Source: Clostridium sp. 12(A)
Lineage (GTDB): Bacteria; Bacillota; Clostridia; Lachnospirales; Lachnospiraceae
DNA length: 64,000 bases
NCBI GenBank assembly: GCA_000526575.1
Contig: JAGI01000002.1
Span: forward strand, 496,001-560,000
Direction: 5' to 3'
Shown here: piece after piece, positions 14,387 through 23,853 of the stretch
How the letters are laid out: every line of letters begins with the position of its first letter
Numbering within the stretch: position 1 is the first letter of the stretch
The notes under the pieces: model-generated
Database searches by the model: none
The model's input: the letters and a program-made list of their open reading frames with translations, nothing else
Told to the model about the DNA's origin: nothing
Position numbers and translations under genes: made by a program

Positions 14387-15521
14387 TAGTACTATCAAGA
14401 AGCTTCGCTGGCTGATCGTTTTTGCAGTGGCAGCCGTTGTCATAGGATTTAACTATCGGAGCGTTTTCAGTTTCGCTGTCAGAATCTTTCGATTTTTCAC
14501 ACCTTTTTTACTGGGTGGCGTAATGGCGTTTATCATTAACCTTCCCATGCGGACGATTGAAGGGGTAATTCCTCTTAAGAGAGACAGTAAGCTCTTAAGG
14601 CCATTAAGTCTCATCATATCAATCGTATTTGTGGTAGGAATCGTAGTTCTTGTTACCTTTGTTGTGATGCCGCAGCTGATTGATACACTTGTGATTCTGC
14701 AAAATAGCCTGCCATCGTTTTTAACAGGTATCAAGACTGAGGCTGAAAGCCTGTTTGTACAGTTCCCGCAGATTGCTGATTACATTAACAATATACAAAT
14801 CGACTGGAAAACTTTTATAGAACAAATTGTTGGTTTCTTGTCCAATGGAGCAGGAACGGTTCTGTCCTCTACCTTTTCAGCTGCGATCTCAATTATCAGC
14901 GGTGTGACCACATTCTTCATTGGTTTTGTTTTTGCTATTTATATTCTTCTTCAGAAGGAAAATCTATCACGCCAGTTTAAAAAGCTGATGAAGGCCTATC
15001 TGCCGGAAGCATTGACAGTGCGTACCCTGGAAATTTTGGATTTGGTTCATACGACCTTTGCCAACTTTTTTGCGGGACAGTGCCTGGAGGCTGTGATTCT
15101 TGGAAGTATGTTCTTTTTGACATTATCCATTTTCCGGCTTCCATATGCCCTTTTGATTGGCGTATTAATTGCATTTACGGCTCTGATCCCTATGTTTGGC
15201 GCCTTTATTGGTTGTGTAATCGGAGCATTCCTTATGCTGATGGTTCAGCCAATCAATGCACTTGTTTTTGTCATTATATTTTTCGTTCTTCAACAGATCG
15301 AAGGAAACTTAATTTATCCTCATGTTGTGGGAAATTCTGTGGGACTTCCATCTATTTGGGTGCTGGTCGCAGTAACCATTGGAGGCAGCACCATGGGAAT
15401 CGTGGGAATGCTCATATTTATTCCTATAACTTCTGTTGTGTATACTCTTTTGCGGGAAGCTGTGAATCACAGATTAAGCAAAGGAAATCAGACTATAACG
15501 AAAAAACTCATAAAACCATAA
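14373..15521 (+). CDS. AI-2E-family transporter (YtvI/PerM-like membrane protein)
   Basis: A 382-residue integral membrane protein with about eight helices in the typical AI-2E (UPF0118) arrangement: a pair of N-terminal helices, a periplasmic-type amphipathic region (about 110-170), then a C-terminal bundle with LIGVLIAFTALIPMFGAFIG and QQIEGNLIYPHVVGNSVGLP, which is the family signature. Family members are linked to quorum-signal export, sodium/proton exchange or, in spore formers, sporulation; the substrate here is unknown. AAGGAGA lies just before the ATG; it is translationally coupled to the AlaX-like gene. Confidence 0.9.
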   Translation: MELNDSTIKKLRWLIVFAVAAVVIGFNYRSVFSFAVRIFRFFTPFLLGGVMAFIINLPMRTIEGVIPLKRDSKLLRPLSLIISIVFVVGIVVLVTFVVMPQLIDTLVILQNSLPSFLTGIKTEAESLFVQFPQIADYINNIQIDWKTFIEQIVGFLSNGAGTVLSSTFSAAISIISGVTTFFIGFVFAIYILLQKENLSRQFKKLMKAYLPEALTVRTLEILDLVHTTFANFFAGQCLEAVILGSMFFLTLSIFRLPYALLIGVLIAFTALIPMFGAFIGCVIGAFLMLMVQPINALVFVIIFFVLQQIEGNLIYPHVVGNSVGLPSIWVLVAVTIGGSTMGIVGMLIFIPITSVVYTLLREAVNHRLSKGNQTITKKLIKP

Positions 15522-15572
15522 AAGAATCCCTGGAGCTTTGGCGGCTTAGCCTCAAAAGCTCCAGGGATTCTT
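15522..15572. terminator. Bidirectional terminator, 18-bp perfect stem
   Basis: AAGAATCCCTGGAGCTTT (15522-15539) pairs perfectly with 15555-15572, starting right at the stop codon of the AI-2E gene and ending 5 nt from the stop of the convergent gene. Confidence 0.9.
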
Positions 15573-15576
15573 ATTG

Positions 15577-15813
15577 TTAGATTCCTTGATACATGTATTT
15601 AATTAACCGTTCCACATCCTCAGGTTCATGAGCAACCAGTTCAAGCTCATCAATGAAGCCGTTGGAAAAAATAGTAGCCATAGAAAGATACTGGCTTAGT
15701 TTGGATTTTAAATTGATTCGGTCCCCTTCCGCGGAAACCAATTCTACTGTTCCCTTGCACTGCTCAATGACACTGAAAAACTTTTCAACATCTTTAATAT
15801 TATGAACTTTCAT
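15577..15813 (-). CDS. Small conserved-looking hypothetical protein, 78 residues
   Basis: Starts at ATG 15813 behind a strong AAGGAGG. The protein is soluble with an alternating alpha/beta look (IKDVEKFFSVIEQC, GTVELVSAEGDRINLKSKLSQYL, then VAHEPEDVERLIKYMYQG). The VELVSAEGDRINLKSKLSQYLSMA segment resembles the short HPr-like domains seen as stand-alone proteins in Clostridia, but lacks an evident phospho-histidine, so I do not assign a function. Single gene, convergent with the AI-2E gene. Confidence 0.75.
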   Translation of the reverse strand: MKVHNIKDVEKFFSVIEQCKGTVELVSAEGDRINLKSKLSQYLSMATIFSNGFIDELELVAHEPEDVERLIKYMYQGI

Positions 15814-15916
15814 ATAGATCCCTCCTTGGGCTAGGGGTAAAATCTTAATGTTATTACGCTTTCATTATACCAATGTTTTCCAAAAAGTACAATATGAAGT
15901 TGCTGTTAGAAAGGTC

Positions 15917-16171
15917 TTAATCAAAGTCTGCGTGATAAACCTGGGTGGGTGTATGAATATCAACTGCGCTTAAGTTGAACTGGTCTTCAAATATCTGTAT
16001 TTTGTATTCATAAAACACATCATCTGTTTTTTTGGACATGAATACATAAGCGCCAGGTTCCTTATCCTCTATTTCATCGCTGATCTCATTGTAAATCTCT
16101 TCCCCGTTTACCGGGCCGTTATAACCTGTCATGCGGATCGTATCTTCAATCGCCTGATAAAATTCTTCCAT
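15917..16171 (-). CDS. Small acidic hypothetical protein, 84 residues
   Basis: Starts at ATG 16171 behind GAGGTACC. It is strongly acidic (many D and E, e.g. GEEIYNEISDEIEDKEPGAY) with a C-terminal beta-rich half (YEYKIQIFEDQFNLSAVDIH). No membrane segment, signal peptide or metal motif. Family not recognised. It lies alone on the minus strand, divergent from hemB. Confidence 0.7.
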   Translation of the reverse strand: MEEFYQAIEDTIRMTGYNGPVNGEEIYNEISDEIEDKEPGAYVFMSKKTDDVFYEYKIQIFEDQFNLSAVDIHTPTQVYHADFD

Positions 16172-16245
16172 AATGGTACCTCATTTCTGATTCGTATTAT
16201 ACAAATACCATTATAAGCAATTTTTCATATGACTGCAAGAATTAC

Positions 16246-16273
16246 TTGAATCTTCTAAAAGAGGGTGTATAAT
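16246..16273 (+). promoter_or_regulatory. Promoter of hemB
   Basis: TTGAAT (16246-16251) and TATAAT (16268-16273) at 16-nt spacing, 30 nt before the hemB start. Confidence 0.7.
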
Positions 16274-16302
16274 AGGACAGGAATAAAAGGGAGGTAAGAT
16301 AA

Positions 16303-17286
16303 ATGGATTTATTATACAGGCCAAGAAGGCTGCGGACATCTGATACTTTGAGAAGAATGGTCAGGGAAACCAGAGTTTCCAAACAGTCTCTGATATATCC
16401 TCTGTTCGTGATAGATGGTGAAGGAATTGCAGAGGAGATATCCTCTATGGAAGGACAGTTCCGCTATAGTGTGGACAAACTTCCCCTCATTATGGATCAG
16501 CTGGTTTCAGCTGGTGTGGAAAAGCTGATGCTGTTTGGTATTCCGGCAAAGAAGGATGCATGCGGAAGCCAGGCGTTTGATGATCAGGGAATTGTCCAGA
16601 GAGCGATTCGCACGATCAGAGATAATTATCCTTCCGTATACATCGTTACGGATGTCTGCATGTGCGAATATACGTCTCATGGCCACTGCGGGATTCTCTG
16701 CGGAGAGAGTGTGGATAACGATAAGACTCTGGAGTACTTAAACCGCATTGCAGTCTCTCATGCGGCGGCAGGAGCCCATATGGTTGCCCCATCGGATATG
16801 ATGGATGGAAGGATTGGTTCCATGAGAGAGGCTCTTGATGAAGCCGGATTTTCCAATGTGCCAATCATGGCCTATTCAGCCAAATACGCTTCGGCTTTTT
16901 ACGGACCATTCCGTGATGCTGCCGGATCGGCTCCCTCCTTTGGAGACCGGAAGAGCTACCAGATGGATTACCATAACCGGAAAGAAGCCTTAAGGGAAAC
17001 GGATCTTGATGTTTCAGAAGGAGCTGACATTATCATGGTAAAGCCAGCCCTTTCTTACCTGGATATTATAAGAGAAGTATCAGACCGTCATGAAGTACCA
17101 GTAGCTGCCTACAGTGTCAGCGGTGAATATGCCATGATTAAGGCAGCTTCCAAGGCAGGCTTTATTGACGAAGAAAAGATAATCTGTGAATCTGCTGTCA
17201 GCATCTTCCGGGCAGGCGCAGATATTTTAATTACCTATTTTGCTATGGAGCTGGCTCATTATATGGATGAAGGAAAAATCGGCTGA
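16303..17286 (+). CDS. hemB: Delta-aminolevulinic acid dehydratase (porphobilinogen synthase)
   Basis: Condenses two 5-aminolevulinate molecules to porphobilinogen for tetrapyrroles such as cobalamin or haem. The 327-residue protein shows the two Schiff-base lysines in MAYSAKYASAFYGP (K194) and IIMVKPALSY (K247). A zinc site is formed by three cysteines in DVCMCEYTSHGHC (C119, C121, C129), so it is the Zn-dependent type. Length and motifs are typical. It is isolated here from other tetrapyrrole genes. Its stop codon abuts the stop of the convergent PHP gene with no gap and no terminator between them. Confidence 0.96.
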   Translation: MDLLYRPRRLRTSDTLRRMVRETRVSKQSLIYPLFVIDGEGIAEEISSMEGQFRYSVDKLPLIMDQLVSAGVEKLMLFGIPAKKDACGSQAFDDQGIVQRAIRTIRDNYPSVYIVTDVCMCEYTSHGHCGILCGESVDNDKTLEYLNRIAVSHAAAGAHMVAPSDMMDGRIGSMREALDEAGFSNVPIMAYSAKYASAFYGPFRDAAGSAPSFGDRKSYQMDYHNRKEALRETDLDVSEGADIIMVKPALSYLDIIREVSDRHEVPVAAYSVSGEYAMIKAASKAGFIDEEKIICESAVSIFRAGADILITYFAMELAHYMDEGKIG

Positions 17287-18144
17287 TTAAAGCCCCATGC
17301 TCTCCAGACGGTATTTTTTGATGTCTTCCAGCAAAAGGTGAGAGATACGAAGTCCTCCACGTCCACAGCCTAAGTCAATGTCCGGCTTGTTGGTGCCGTG
17401 AAAATCAGAACCGCCGGTAGGAAAGAGACCGTATTGCTTTGAAAGCTTTTTTAATTTGCTGCTTTCGTAGGTATTATTGGAAGAGTGGTAGACCTCCAGG
17501 CCAAGAAGCCCCAGGTTTTTTAAATCGCTTACCAGCTCCTCTGTTTTTTTATCTCCCAGATGGTATTGGTAAGGGTGGGCCAGAACCGGAAAGGCATGAT
17601 TATCCGTCAAAATCTTCATGGCATGCTCTGGAGTGATATCTTCCTTTTTGGGGCAGAAGCGGCTGCCGTAGGTCAGATATTTTTTAAATGCCTGATCCAT
17701 AGATGTTACGTATCCTTTTTCATAGAGCACCCGGGCAAAATGAGCACGGGTTATGACTGTCTCTGGATTCCCGGCGGTCACTTCTTCTAACGTGATCATC
17801 ATATCAGAATCCTGAAAGCGGCGGATCATTTCCTGGTTCCTTTTGTCCCGGATATTTTTAAGCCCATGAATCTTTAACGTAAAATCTGGATCAGAAAAAT
17901 CTACAAAAAGTCCCAGAATATGAATTTCCTGTCCCTTATAGACGCAGGAAAGCTCGATGCCTGGAATAATCTCAACAGGCTGTCCGTGAGAAGCTTCCAT
18001 TGCCTCCAAAAGACCGTCAATGGTATCGTGATCTGTGAGAGCGATGGCACTCAGCTTTTTTTTGACGGCAAGTGACACCACCTCGGTGGGAGTTAAGGTG
18101 CCATCCGAGGCATTGGAATGAACGTGTAAATCGACAAGATTCAT
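17287..18144 (-). CDS. PHP-domain phosphoesterase (YciV / RNase AM-like)
   Basis: A 285-residue metal-dependent phosphoesterase. PHP motifs are visible: DLHVHSNASDGTLTP at the N-terminus, LTDHDTIDG, PGIELSC, LAHPYQYHLG and GSDFHG near the C-terminus. Together these bind a three-metal centre. Homologues hydrolyse 3',5'-nucleoside bisphosphates or trim 5' ends of RNAs; the precise substrate here is inferred. The start is placed at ATG 18144 because GGAGG is 5 nt upstream; a longer reading to 18222 adds a basic segment lacking a ribosome binding site. Confidence 0.88.
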   Translation of the reverse strand: MNLVDLHVHSNASDGTLTPTEVVSLAVKKKLSAIALTDHDTIDGLLEAMEASHGQPVEIIPGIELSCVYKGQEIHILGLFVDFSDPDFTLKIHGLKNIRDKRNQEMIRRFQDSDMMITLEEVTAGNPETVITRAHFARVLYEKGYVTSMDQAFKKYLTYGSRFCPKKEDITPEHAMKILTDNHAFPVLAHPYQYHLGDKKTEELVSDLKNLGLLGLEVYHSSNNTYESSKLKKLSKQYGLFPTGGSDFHGTNKPDIDLGCGRGGLRISHLLLEDIKKYRLESMGL

Positions 18145-18325
18145 AGAAACCTCCAAAATGAAATAGTTTGGTAACACTATAGTAACATGTTTTTTACGTT
18201 CTGTAAAATGTAGAAAAAACACGAAAACTAATTAAGAAAATTCATAAAATCGTAATAGCATTTCCCACAAAGTATGGTATACTACTCAATGTAAAGATAC
18301 ATAATCATGTAAAAAGGTGAAATTA

Positions 18326-20041
18326 ATGAGTCAGGTGGATAACAGACAAAGAGGCGGGGGAAGAACCAGTTCCTCCCAGAACGAAGGCAGAAGAAACACG
18401 CAGGGGACAAGCCGCAGAACCGGTCAGTCCTACCGGCAGAACAGTTCTTATCAGCCGAGACGTGGAAAGAAAAGAAGAAGAGGGCCCCAATACGGCGTTA
18501 CAAAAGTGCTGTTGGGGATTATTATTGCGGTTGCCTCAGTGATGGGGGTTATGGCAGCTGTTAAGGTGGTCGGACAAAAGACCAAGGATACAGAGGTAAT
18601 CTCATCAACGGTTTCTGAAACGGAACTGAAAAAGGACGTAAAAGTGGATGATATTTCAATCACCGGTATGTCCAGGGAAGAGGCTCGTGAGGCTATAGAA
18701 AAAAAGTATCCGTGGCAGATGAAGGTTACTTATAAAGAAGAAGAGTATCAATTAAAGAATCTTTTAGACAGCAAGGTTGAAACCCTGCTGGAAGAGATAT
18801 ACACGAAGGAACCAAAAGAAAGCTATACATTAAGCCTTGAAGGAATGGATGAAGAGGTAAAAGCAGAGGTTAAGGCTATTGCTGAAAAATGGGATGTAGC
18901 GGCGAAAAACGGCTCCATATCCGGATTCGACAAGAAAAGCGGAGAATTTGTCTATGCCGGAGAGCAGAATGGAGTTGTCATTGATCAGGATAAGCTGACA
19001 TCTGACATACTTACACAGCTTAAGACAAAGAATTTCAAGGCTGACATTCCTGCCACTGGCAAGGAAGTAGCGCCTAAGATCACAGAAGCTCAGGCGAAGC
19101 AGCTTTATAAGGTGATTGGAACCTATACAACCACAACCACATCAAACAGTGACAGAAATAAAAACATAGAACTGGCCTCTGCGGCACTGGATGGAATGAT
19201 CCTAAAACCAGGGGAAGAATTCTCTTTTAATAAAACAACAGGAGAAAGATCCTCTGCCAAGGGATATCGCCCGGCAGGTGCATATCTAAACGGCGTATTG
19301 GTGGAAGAACCAGGCGGTGGTGTATGCCAGGTATCCTCTACTTTATATAATGCAGTTGTTTTTTCAGGACTTACCACAACAGAGCGTCACGCCCACAGCT
19401 ATGAGCCTTCCTATGTTACTCCTGGTGAAGATGCCATGGTAAGCTTTGGCGGACCTGATATGAAATTTGTAAATAATTCTTCCAGCGCTATCGCCATCAG
19501 AACCAGCTTCTCCAAGCAGAAGCTTAAGATATCCATCGTTGGCATTCCTATATTAGAAGAAGGCGTGACCCTTTCCATGACTTCCAAAAAGACAGCGGAG
19601 CTCGATGCACCCGCACCTGTTTATGAGGAGGATCAGACACTTCAGCCCAATGAGCAGAAGATTGTGAAAGCGGAGACCAAGGGAAGCCGCTGGGTGACCA
19701 ATCTGGTAACAAAGAAAAACGGAACGGTCACAAGCGATGAATTTTTCCACAACAGCACATATCGTGGAAAACCAGCGACCATTAAAAGAAATACGTCAGG
19801 CGTTGTAGTTCCGGCCACCAATCCATCTGAAACTGGAGGTGGTGCAGGTTCTCAAAGTGGCGGAGAGACTACGGCAGCTCATGGAAGTGAAGGACCTGGA
19901 AGCACAGCGAATACAGAAACGCAGCCGGAAAAGCCCACCACTCCTGAGACACAGCCTACAAAAGCCCAGGGACCAGCTGATAATGGGGGAGAGGCCTCCT
20001 CGGCCACGGAAAACATTATTCCACCAAATCCTCTTAATTAA
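18326..20041 (+). CDS. VanW-family cell-envelope protein
   Basis: A 571-residue membrane-anchored protein. A basic, disordered N-terminal tail (RRGKKRRRG near residue 48) precedes one transmembrane segment (about 58-80). Next comes an extracellular region of PG-binding-4-like type (DISITGMSREEAREAIEKKY and following). The VanW domain has GEEFSFNKTTGERS, EPGGGVCQVSSTLYNA and ERHAHSYEPSYV. A G5-like beta segment (about 400-480) and a Ser/Thr/Gly/Pro-rich C-terminal tail (about 490-571) complete it. VanW occurs in some vancomycin clusters but most members are general envelope proteins of unknown activity. ATG 18326 is preferred over GTG 18317 on AAAGGTGA spacing. An extended -10 TGGTATACT lies near 18275-18283. 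Confidence 0.88.
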   Translation: MSQVDNRQRGGGRTSSSQNEGRRNTQGTSRRTGQSYRQNSSYQPRRGKKRRRGPQYGVTKVLLGIIIAVASVMGVMAAVKVVGQKTKDTEVISSTVSETELKKDVKVDDISITGMSREEAREAIEKKYPWQMKVTYKEEEYQLKNLLDSKVETLLEEIYTKEPKESYTLSLEGMDEEVKAEVKAIAEKWDVAAKNGSISGFDKKSGEFVYAGEQNGVVIDQDKLTSDILTQLKTKNFKADIPATGKEVAPKITEAQAKQLYKVIGTYTTTTTSNSDRNKNIELASAALDGMILKPGEEFSFNKTTGERSSAKGYRPAGAYLNGVLVEEPGGGVCQVSSTLYNAVVFSGLTTTERHAHSYEPSYVTPGEDAMVSFGGPDMKFVNNSSSAIAIRTSFSKQKLKISIVGIPILEEGVTLSMTSKKTAELDAPAPVYEEDQTLQPNEQKIVKAETKGSRWVTNLVTKKNGTVTSDEFFHNSTYRGKPATIKRNTSGVVVPATNPSETGGGAGSQSGGETTAAHGSEGPGSTANTETQPEKPTTPETQPTKAQGPADNGGEASSATENIIPPNPLN

Positions 20042-20059
20042 TAATGGTGACAAATGCAG

Positions 20060-20096
20060 ACAGGACCGGACAGTTTATGCTGTTCGGTCCTGTTTT
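20060..20096 (+). terminator. Intrinsic terminator after the VanW gene
   Basis: ACAGGACCGGACAG (20060-20073) pairs with CTGTTCGGTCCTGT (20080-20093) with one G-T pair, followed by TTTT. Confidence 0.85.
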
Positions 20097-20139
20097 CCGA
20101 TTGTTCCAAAAATAATACTTAAATTTCCAGTTTTAATAT

Positions 20140-20167
20140 TTGCTTTTTGATAAATAATTGTTATAAT
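20140..20167 (+). promoter_or_regulatory. Promoter of nifJ
   Basis: Perfect -10 TATAAT (20162-20167) with TTGCTT (20140-20145) 16 nt upstream. AGGAGG follows at 20221-20226. Confidence 0.65.
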
Positions 20168-20235
20168 AATGTCAGGTCACTTTCCCTAAAAGGGAACCAT
20201 TTATTTATATTCACATTTGCAGGAGGAAATCTAAA

Positions 20236-23200
20236 ATGGCAAGAAAAATGAAAACCATGGATGGTAACCACGCAGCAGCGCATGCGTCTTACGCATTTAC
20301 TGATGTTGCGGCTATTTATCCGATTACCCCATCTTCACCTATGGCAGAGGCCACAGATGAGTGGTCAACAGACGGAAGGACAAACATCTTCGGTCAGACA
20401 GTGCAGATTACAGAGATGCAGTCTGAGGCAGGTGCAGCAGGTGCAGTTCACGGTTCCTTAGCAGCAGGTGCACTGACTACTACCTATACCGCTTCCCAGG
20501 GTCTGTTACTTATGATTCCGAACTTATATAAAATTGCAGGTGAGCAGTTGCCAGCCGTTATCAATGTATCAGCACGTGCGATTGCAACCCATGCATTATC
20601 TATCTTTGGTGATCACTCTGACGTATATGCATGTCGCCAGACAGGCTGTGCTATGTTATGTGAATCCAGTGTACAGGAAGTTATGGACTTGACTCCAGTA
20701 GCTCATATGGCTGCTCTTGAGGGTAAAGTACCATTTATCAACTTCTTCGACGGTTTCCGTACCTCACATGAGATTCAGAAGGTGGAAACATGGGATTACG
20801 AGGATTTAAAAGAGATGGTAAACATGGATTCTGTTGATGAATTCCGTCGCAATGCTTTAAATCCAAACCATCCAAACCTTAGAGGTTCCGCTCAGAACCC
20901 TGATATCTTCTTCCAGGCAAGAGAAGCCTGCAATCCATATTACGATGCTCTTCCAGGCATTGTACAGAAGTACATGGACAAGGTTAATGCTAAGATCGGT
21001 ACCGATTATAAATTATTCAACTACTACGGAGCTGCAGATGCAGATCATGTAATCATTTCCATGGGTTCTGTAAATGAAACCATTGAAGAGACCATTGATT
21101 ATCTGGTAAAAGCAGGACACAAGGTTGGTGTTGTAAAGGTTCGTCTTTACAGACCATTCGTAGCACAGGGACTGATTGATGCAATTCCAGATTCTGTTAA
21201 GACAATTTCTGTTTTAGACAGAACAAAAGAACCAGGTTCTTTAGGCGAGCCATTATACTTAGACGTTGTAGCTGCTCTTAAGGGCTCAAAGTTTGATCAG
21301 ATTAAGATCTTAACTGGCCGTTATGGTTTAGGTTCCAAGGATACAACTCCGGCTCAGATCGCAGCTGTATATGAGAACAAGACAAAAACTCCATTTACAA
21401 TCGGTATTGTGGATGATGTAACCCACCTTTCTCTTGAAAGCGGTACACCAATCATCACAACACCAGAAGGAACAACTAACTGTAAATTCTGGGGTCTTGG
21501 TGCTGACGGTACTGTTGGTGCTAACAAGAACTCCATTAAGATCATTGGTGATAACACCGATATGTATGCTCAGGCTTACTTTGACTATGATTCCAAGAAG
21601 TCCGGCGGTGTTACTATGTCCCATTTACGTTTCGGACATAAGCCGATTAAATCCACTTATTTAATCCGTAAGGCAAACTTCGTAGCATGCCACAATCCTT
21701 CCTATGTACGTAAGTACAACATGGTTCAGGAGCTGGTTGACGGCGGTGTATTCTTATTAAACTGCCCATGGGATGCAGAAGGTCTTGAGAAGCATTTACC
21801 AGGACAGGTTAAGAAATTCATTGCAGATCACAATATTAAGTTCTACACCATCGACGGTGTTAAGATCGGTATTGAAACTGGCATGGGACCAACACGTATT
21901 AACACCATTCTTCAGTCTGCATTCTTTGAACTGACAGGAATTATTCCTGCTGAAAAAGCAAATGAACTGATGAAGGCTGCTGCAAAAGCTACTTACGGAC
22001 GTAAGGGCGAAGAGATTGTTCAGAAGAACTGGGCAGCGATTGATGCAGGTGCTAAGGGTGTTGTTAAGGTTGAGGTACCGGAAAGCTGGAAGAACGCTGC
22101 AGATGAAGGTCTTGACTATAAGGTAATTAGCGAAGGAAGACAGGATGTTGTTGACTTTGTAAATAACATTCAGACAAAGGTAAGCGCTCAGGAAGGTGAT
22201 ACATTACCAGTATCCGCTTTTGTTGATTACGCCAATGGTTCCACACCATCTGGTTCCTCAGCATTTGAGAAGCGTGGTATTGCGGTTAATATTCCTAGCT
22301 GGAACCCAGAAAACTGTATCCAGTGTAACTTCTGTTCTTATGTATGTCCTCACGCTGTAATCCGTCCGGTTGCACTGACAGAAGACGAAGCTTCTGGCAG
22401 ACCAGAAGAGATGACAACTCTTCCAATGACAGGTATGCCAGGATATCAGTTTGCAATCACTGTATCAGCATTTGACTGTACTGGTTGTGGTTCCTGTGCA
22501 AACGTATGTCCAGGAAAGAAGGGCGAGAAGGCTCTTACTATGGTAAATATGGAAGCTCACTGCGATGTAACACAGAAGGTATTTGACTTCGGTCAGACAC
22601 TTCCAATCAAGCAGGAAGTAATTGATAAATTCAAAGAAACTACCGTTAAGGGAAGCCAGTTCAAGAAGCCTCTTCTTGAGTACTCAGGAGCATGTGCTGG
22701 TTGTGGCGAGACTCCTTATGCTAAATTAGTGACTCAGTTATACGGTGACAGAATGTACATTGCCAATGCAACTGGATGTTCTTCCATCTGGGGTAACTCC
22801 TCACCATCTACACCTTATACTGTAAATGCTAACGGACAGGGTCCGGCATGGTCCAACTCTTTATTCGAAGATAATGCAGAGTTCGGTTACGGTATGCTTT
22901 TAGCTCAGAACGCAATCAGAGGCGGATTAAGATCTAAGGTTGAAGAGATCTTAAACTCTGACAAAGCTTCCGAGTCTGTAAAGGCAGCATGCCAGGAATA
23001 CCTTGACACCTATACCGTTGGTGCAACCAATGGTTCTGCTTCTAACAAACTGATTGCAGCATTAGAAGGCTGTGATTGTGAGTTAGGCAAAGATATTTTA
23101 AAGAGCAAAGATTTCCTTGGCAAAAAATCACAGTGGATCTTCGGTGGTGACGGCTGGGCTTATGATATCGGTTTCGGCGGTGTTGATCACGTTCTTGCCA

Positions 23201-23775
23201 GCGGTAAAGACATCAACATCCTGGTATTCGATACAGAAATCTATTCCAATACAGGTGGTCAGTCCTCCAAGGCAACAAAGACTGGTGCAGTAGCTCAGTT
23301 CGCTGCCGGCGGTAAGGATACCAAGAAGAAAGACTTAGCAAGCATTGCAATGAGCTACGGTTATGTATACGTTGCACAGATCGCTATGGGTGCTGACTAT
23401 AATCAGACCGTTAAGGCCATTACAGAGGCTGAGGCTTATCCAGGACCATCTCTAATCATTGCTTATGCTCCATGTATTAGCCATGGTATCAAGAAGGGTA
23501 TGTCAAAGGCACAGACAGAAGAGAAGCTGGCTGTAGAATGCGGATACTGGAACAACTTCCGTTACAATCCATCTGCAGAGAAGAGATTCACCTTAGACAG
23601 CAAGCCTCCTGTATTAGAGGGATATCAGGAATTCTTAAAGGGTGAGGTTCGTTACTCTTCCTTAGCAATGAAGAATCCTGAGAGAGCAGCTGAATTATTC
23701 GAACAGAATGAAGCAGATGCAAAGGCAAGATACGAATATCTGCAGAAACTGGTTACTTTATACGGAAATGAATAA
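20236..23775 (+). CDS. nifJ: Pyruvate:ferredoxin (flavodoxin) oxidoreductase
   Basis: Converts pyruvate and CoA to acetyl-CoA, CO2 and reduced ferredoxin, the central fermentative step in anaerobes. The single-chain 1179-residue enzyme has the pyruvate-site domain (YPITPSSPMAE) and a domain II/III region. A ferredoxin insert carries two 4Fe-4S motifs (CIQCNFCSYVCP near 694, CTGCGSCANVCP near 747). The proximal cluster is at CAGCGETPY (near 818), and the TPP-binding domain has GDGWAYDIGFGG and NTGGQSS. Codon use appears biased towards a small set (e.g. GGT, GTT, AAG), as expected of a very highly expressed gene. Monocistronic, with its own promoter and terminator. Confidence 0.97.
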   Translation: MARKMKTMDGNHAAAHASYAFTDVAAIYPITPSSPMAEATDEWSTDGRTNIFGQTVQITEMQSEAGAAGAVHGSLAAGALTTTYTASQGLLLMIPNLYKIAGEQLPAVINVSARAIATHALSIFGDHSDVYACRQTGCAMLCESSVQEVMDLTPVAHMAALEGKVPFINFFDGFRTSHEIQKVETWDYEDLKEMVNMDSVDEFRRNALNPNHPNLRGSAQNPDIFFQAREACNPYYDALPGIVQKYMDKVNAKIGTDYKLFNYYGAADADHVIISMGSVNETIEETIDYLVKAGHKVGVVKVRLYRPFVAQGLIDAIPDSVKTISVLDRTKEPGSLGEPLYLDVVAALKGSKFDQIKILTGRYGLGSKDTTPAQIAAVYENKTKTPFTIGIVDDVTHLSLESGTPIITTPEGTTNCKFWGLGADGTVGANKNSIKIIGDNTDMYAQAYFDYDSKKSGGVTMSHLRFGHKPIKSTYLIRKANFVACHNPSYVRKYNMVQELVDGGVFLLNCPWDAEGLEKHLPGQVKKFIADHNIKFYTIDGVKIGIETGMGPTRINTILQSAFFELTGIIPAEKANELMKAAAKATYGRKGEEIVQKNWAAIDAGAKGVVKVEVPESWKNAADEGLDYKVISEGRQDVVDFVNNIQTKVSAQEGDTLPVSAFVDYANGSTPSGSSAFEKRGIAVNIPSWNPENCIQCNFCSYVCPHAVIRPVALTEDEASGRPEEMTTLPMTGMPGYQFAITVSAFDCTGCGSCANVCPGKKGEKALTMVNMEAHCDVTQKVFDFGQTLPIKQEVIDKFKETTVKGSQFKKPLLEYSGACAGCGETPYAKLVTQLYGDRMYIANATGCSSIWGNSSPSTPYTVNANGQGPAWSNSLFEDNAEFGYGMLLAQNAIRGGLRSKVEEILNSDKASESVKAACQEYLDTYTVGATNGSASNKLIAALEGCDCELGKDILKSKDFLGKKSQWIFGGDGWAYDIGFGGVDHVLASGKDINILVFDTEIYSNTGGQSSKATKTGAVAQFAAGGKDTKKKDLASIAMSYGYVYVAQIAMGADYNQTVKAITEAEAYPGPSLIIAYAPCISHGIKKGMSKAQTEEKLAVECGYWNNFRYNPSAEKRFTLDSKPPVLEGYQEFLKGEVRYSSLAMKNPERAAELFEQNEADAKARYEYLQKLVTLYGNE

Positions 23776-23817
23776 TTGACGTAAAAGCCAGATATGCGAT
23801 TTAAGCAGTGGTAAATA

Positions 23818-23852
23818 AAGAACGCCAGTCCTTTTGGGGCTGGCGTTCTTTT
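23818..23852. terminator. Terminator between nifJ and the DUF554 gene
   Basis: AAGAACGCCAG (23818-23828) pairs with CTGGCGTTCTT (23840-23850), followed by TT; it lies between convergent genes and has A-rich bases on its left side, so it can work in both directions. Confidence 0.85.
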
Positions 23853-23853
23853 G

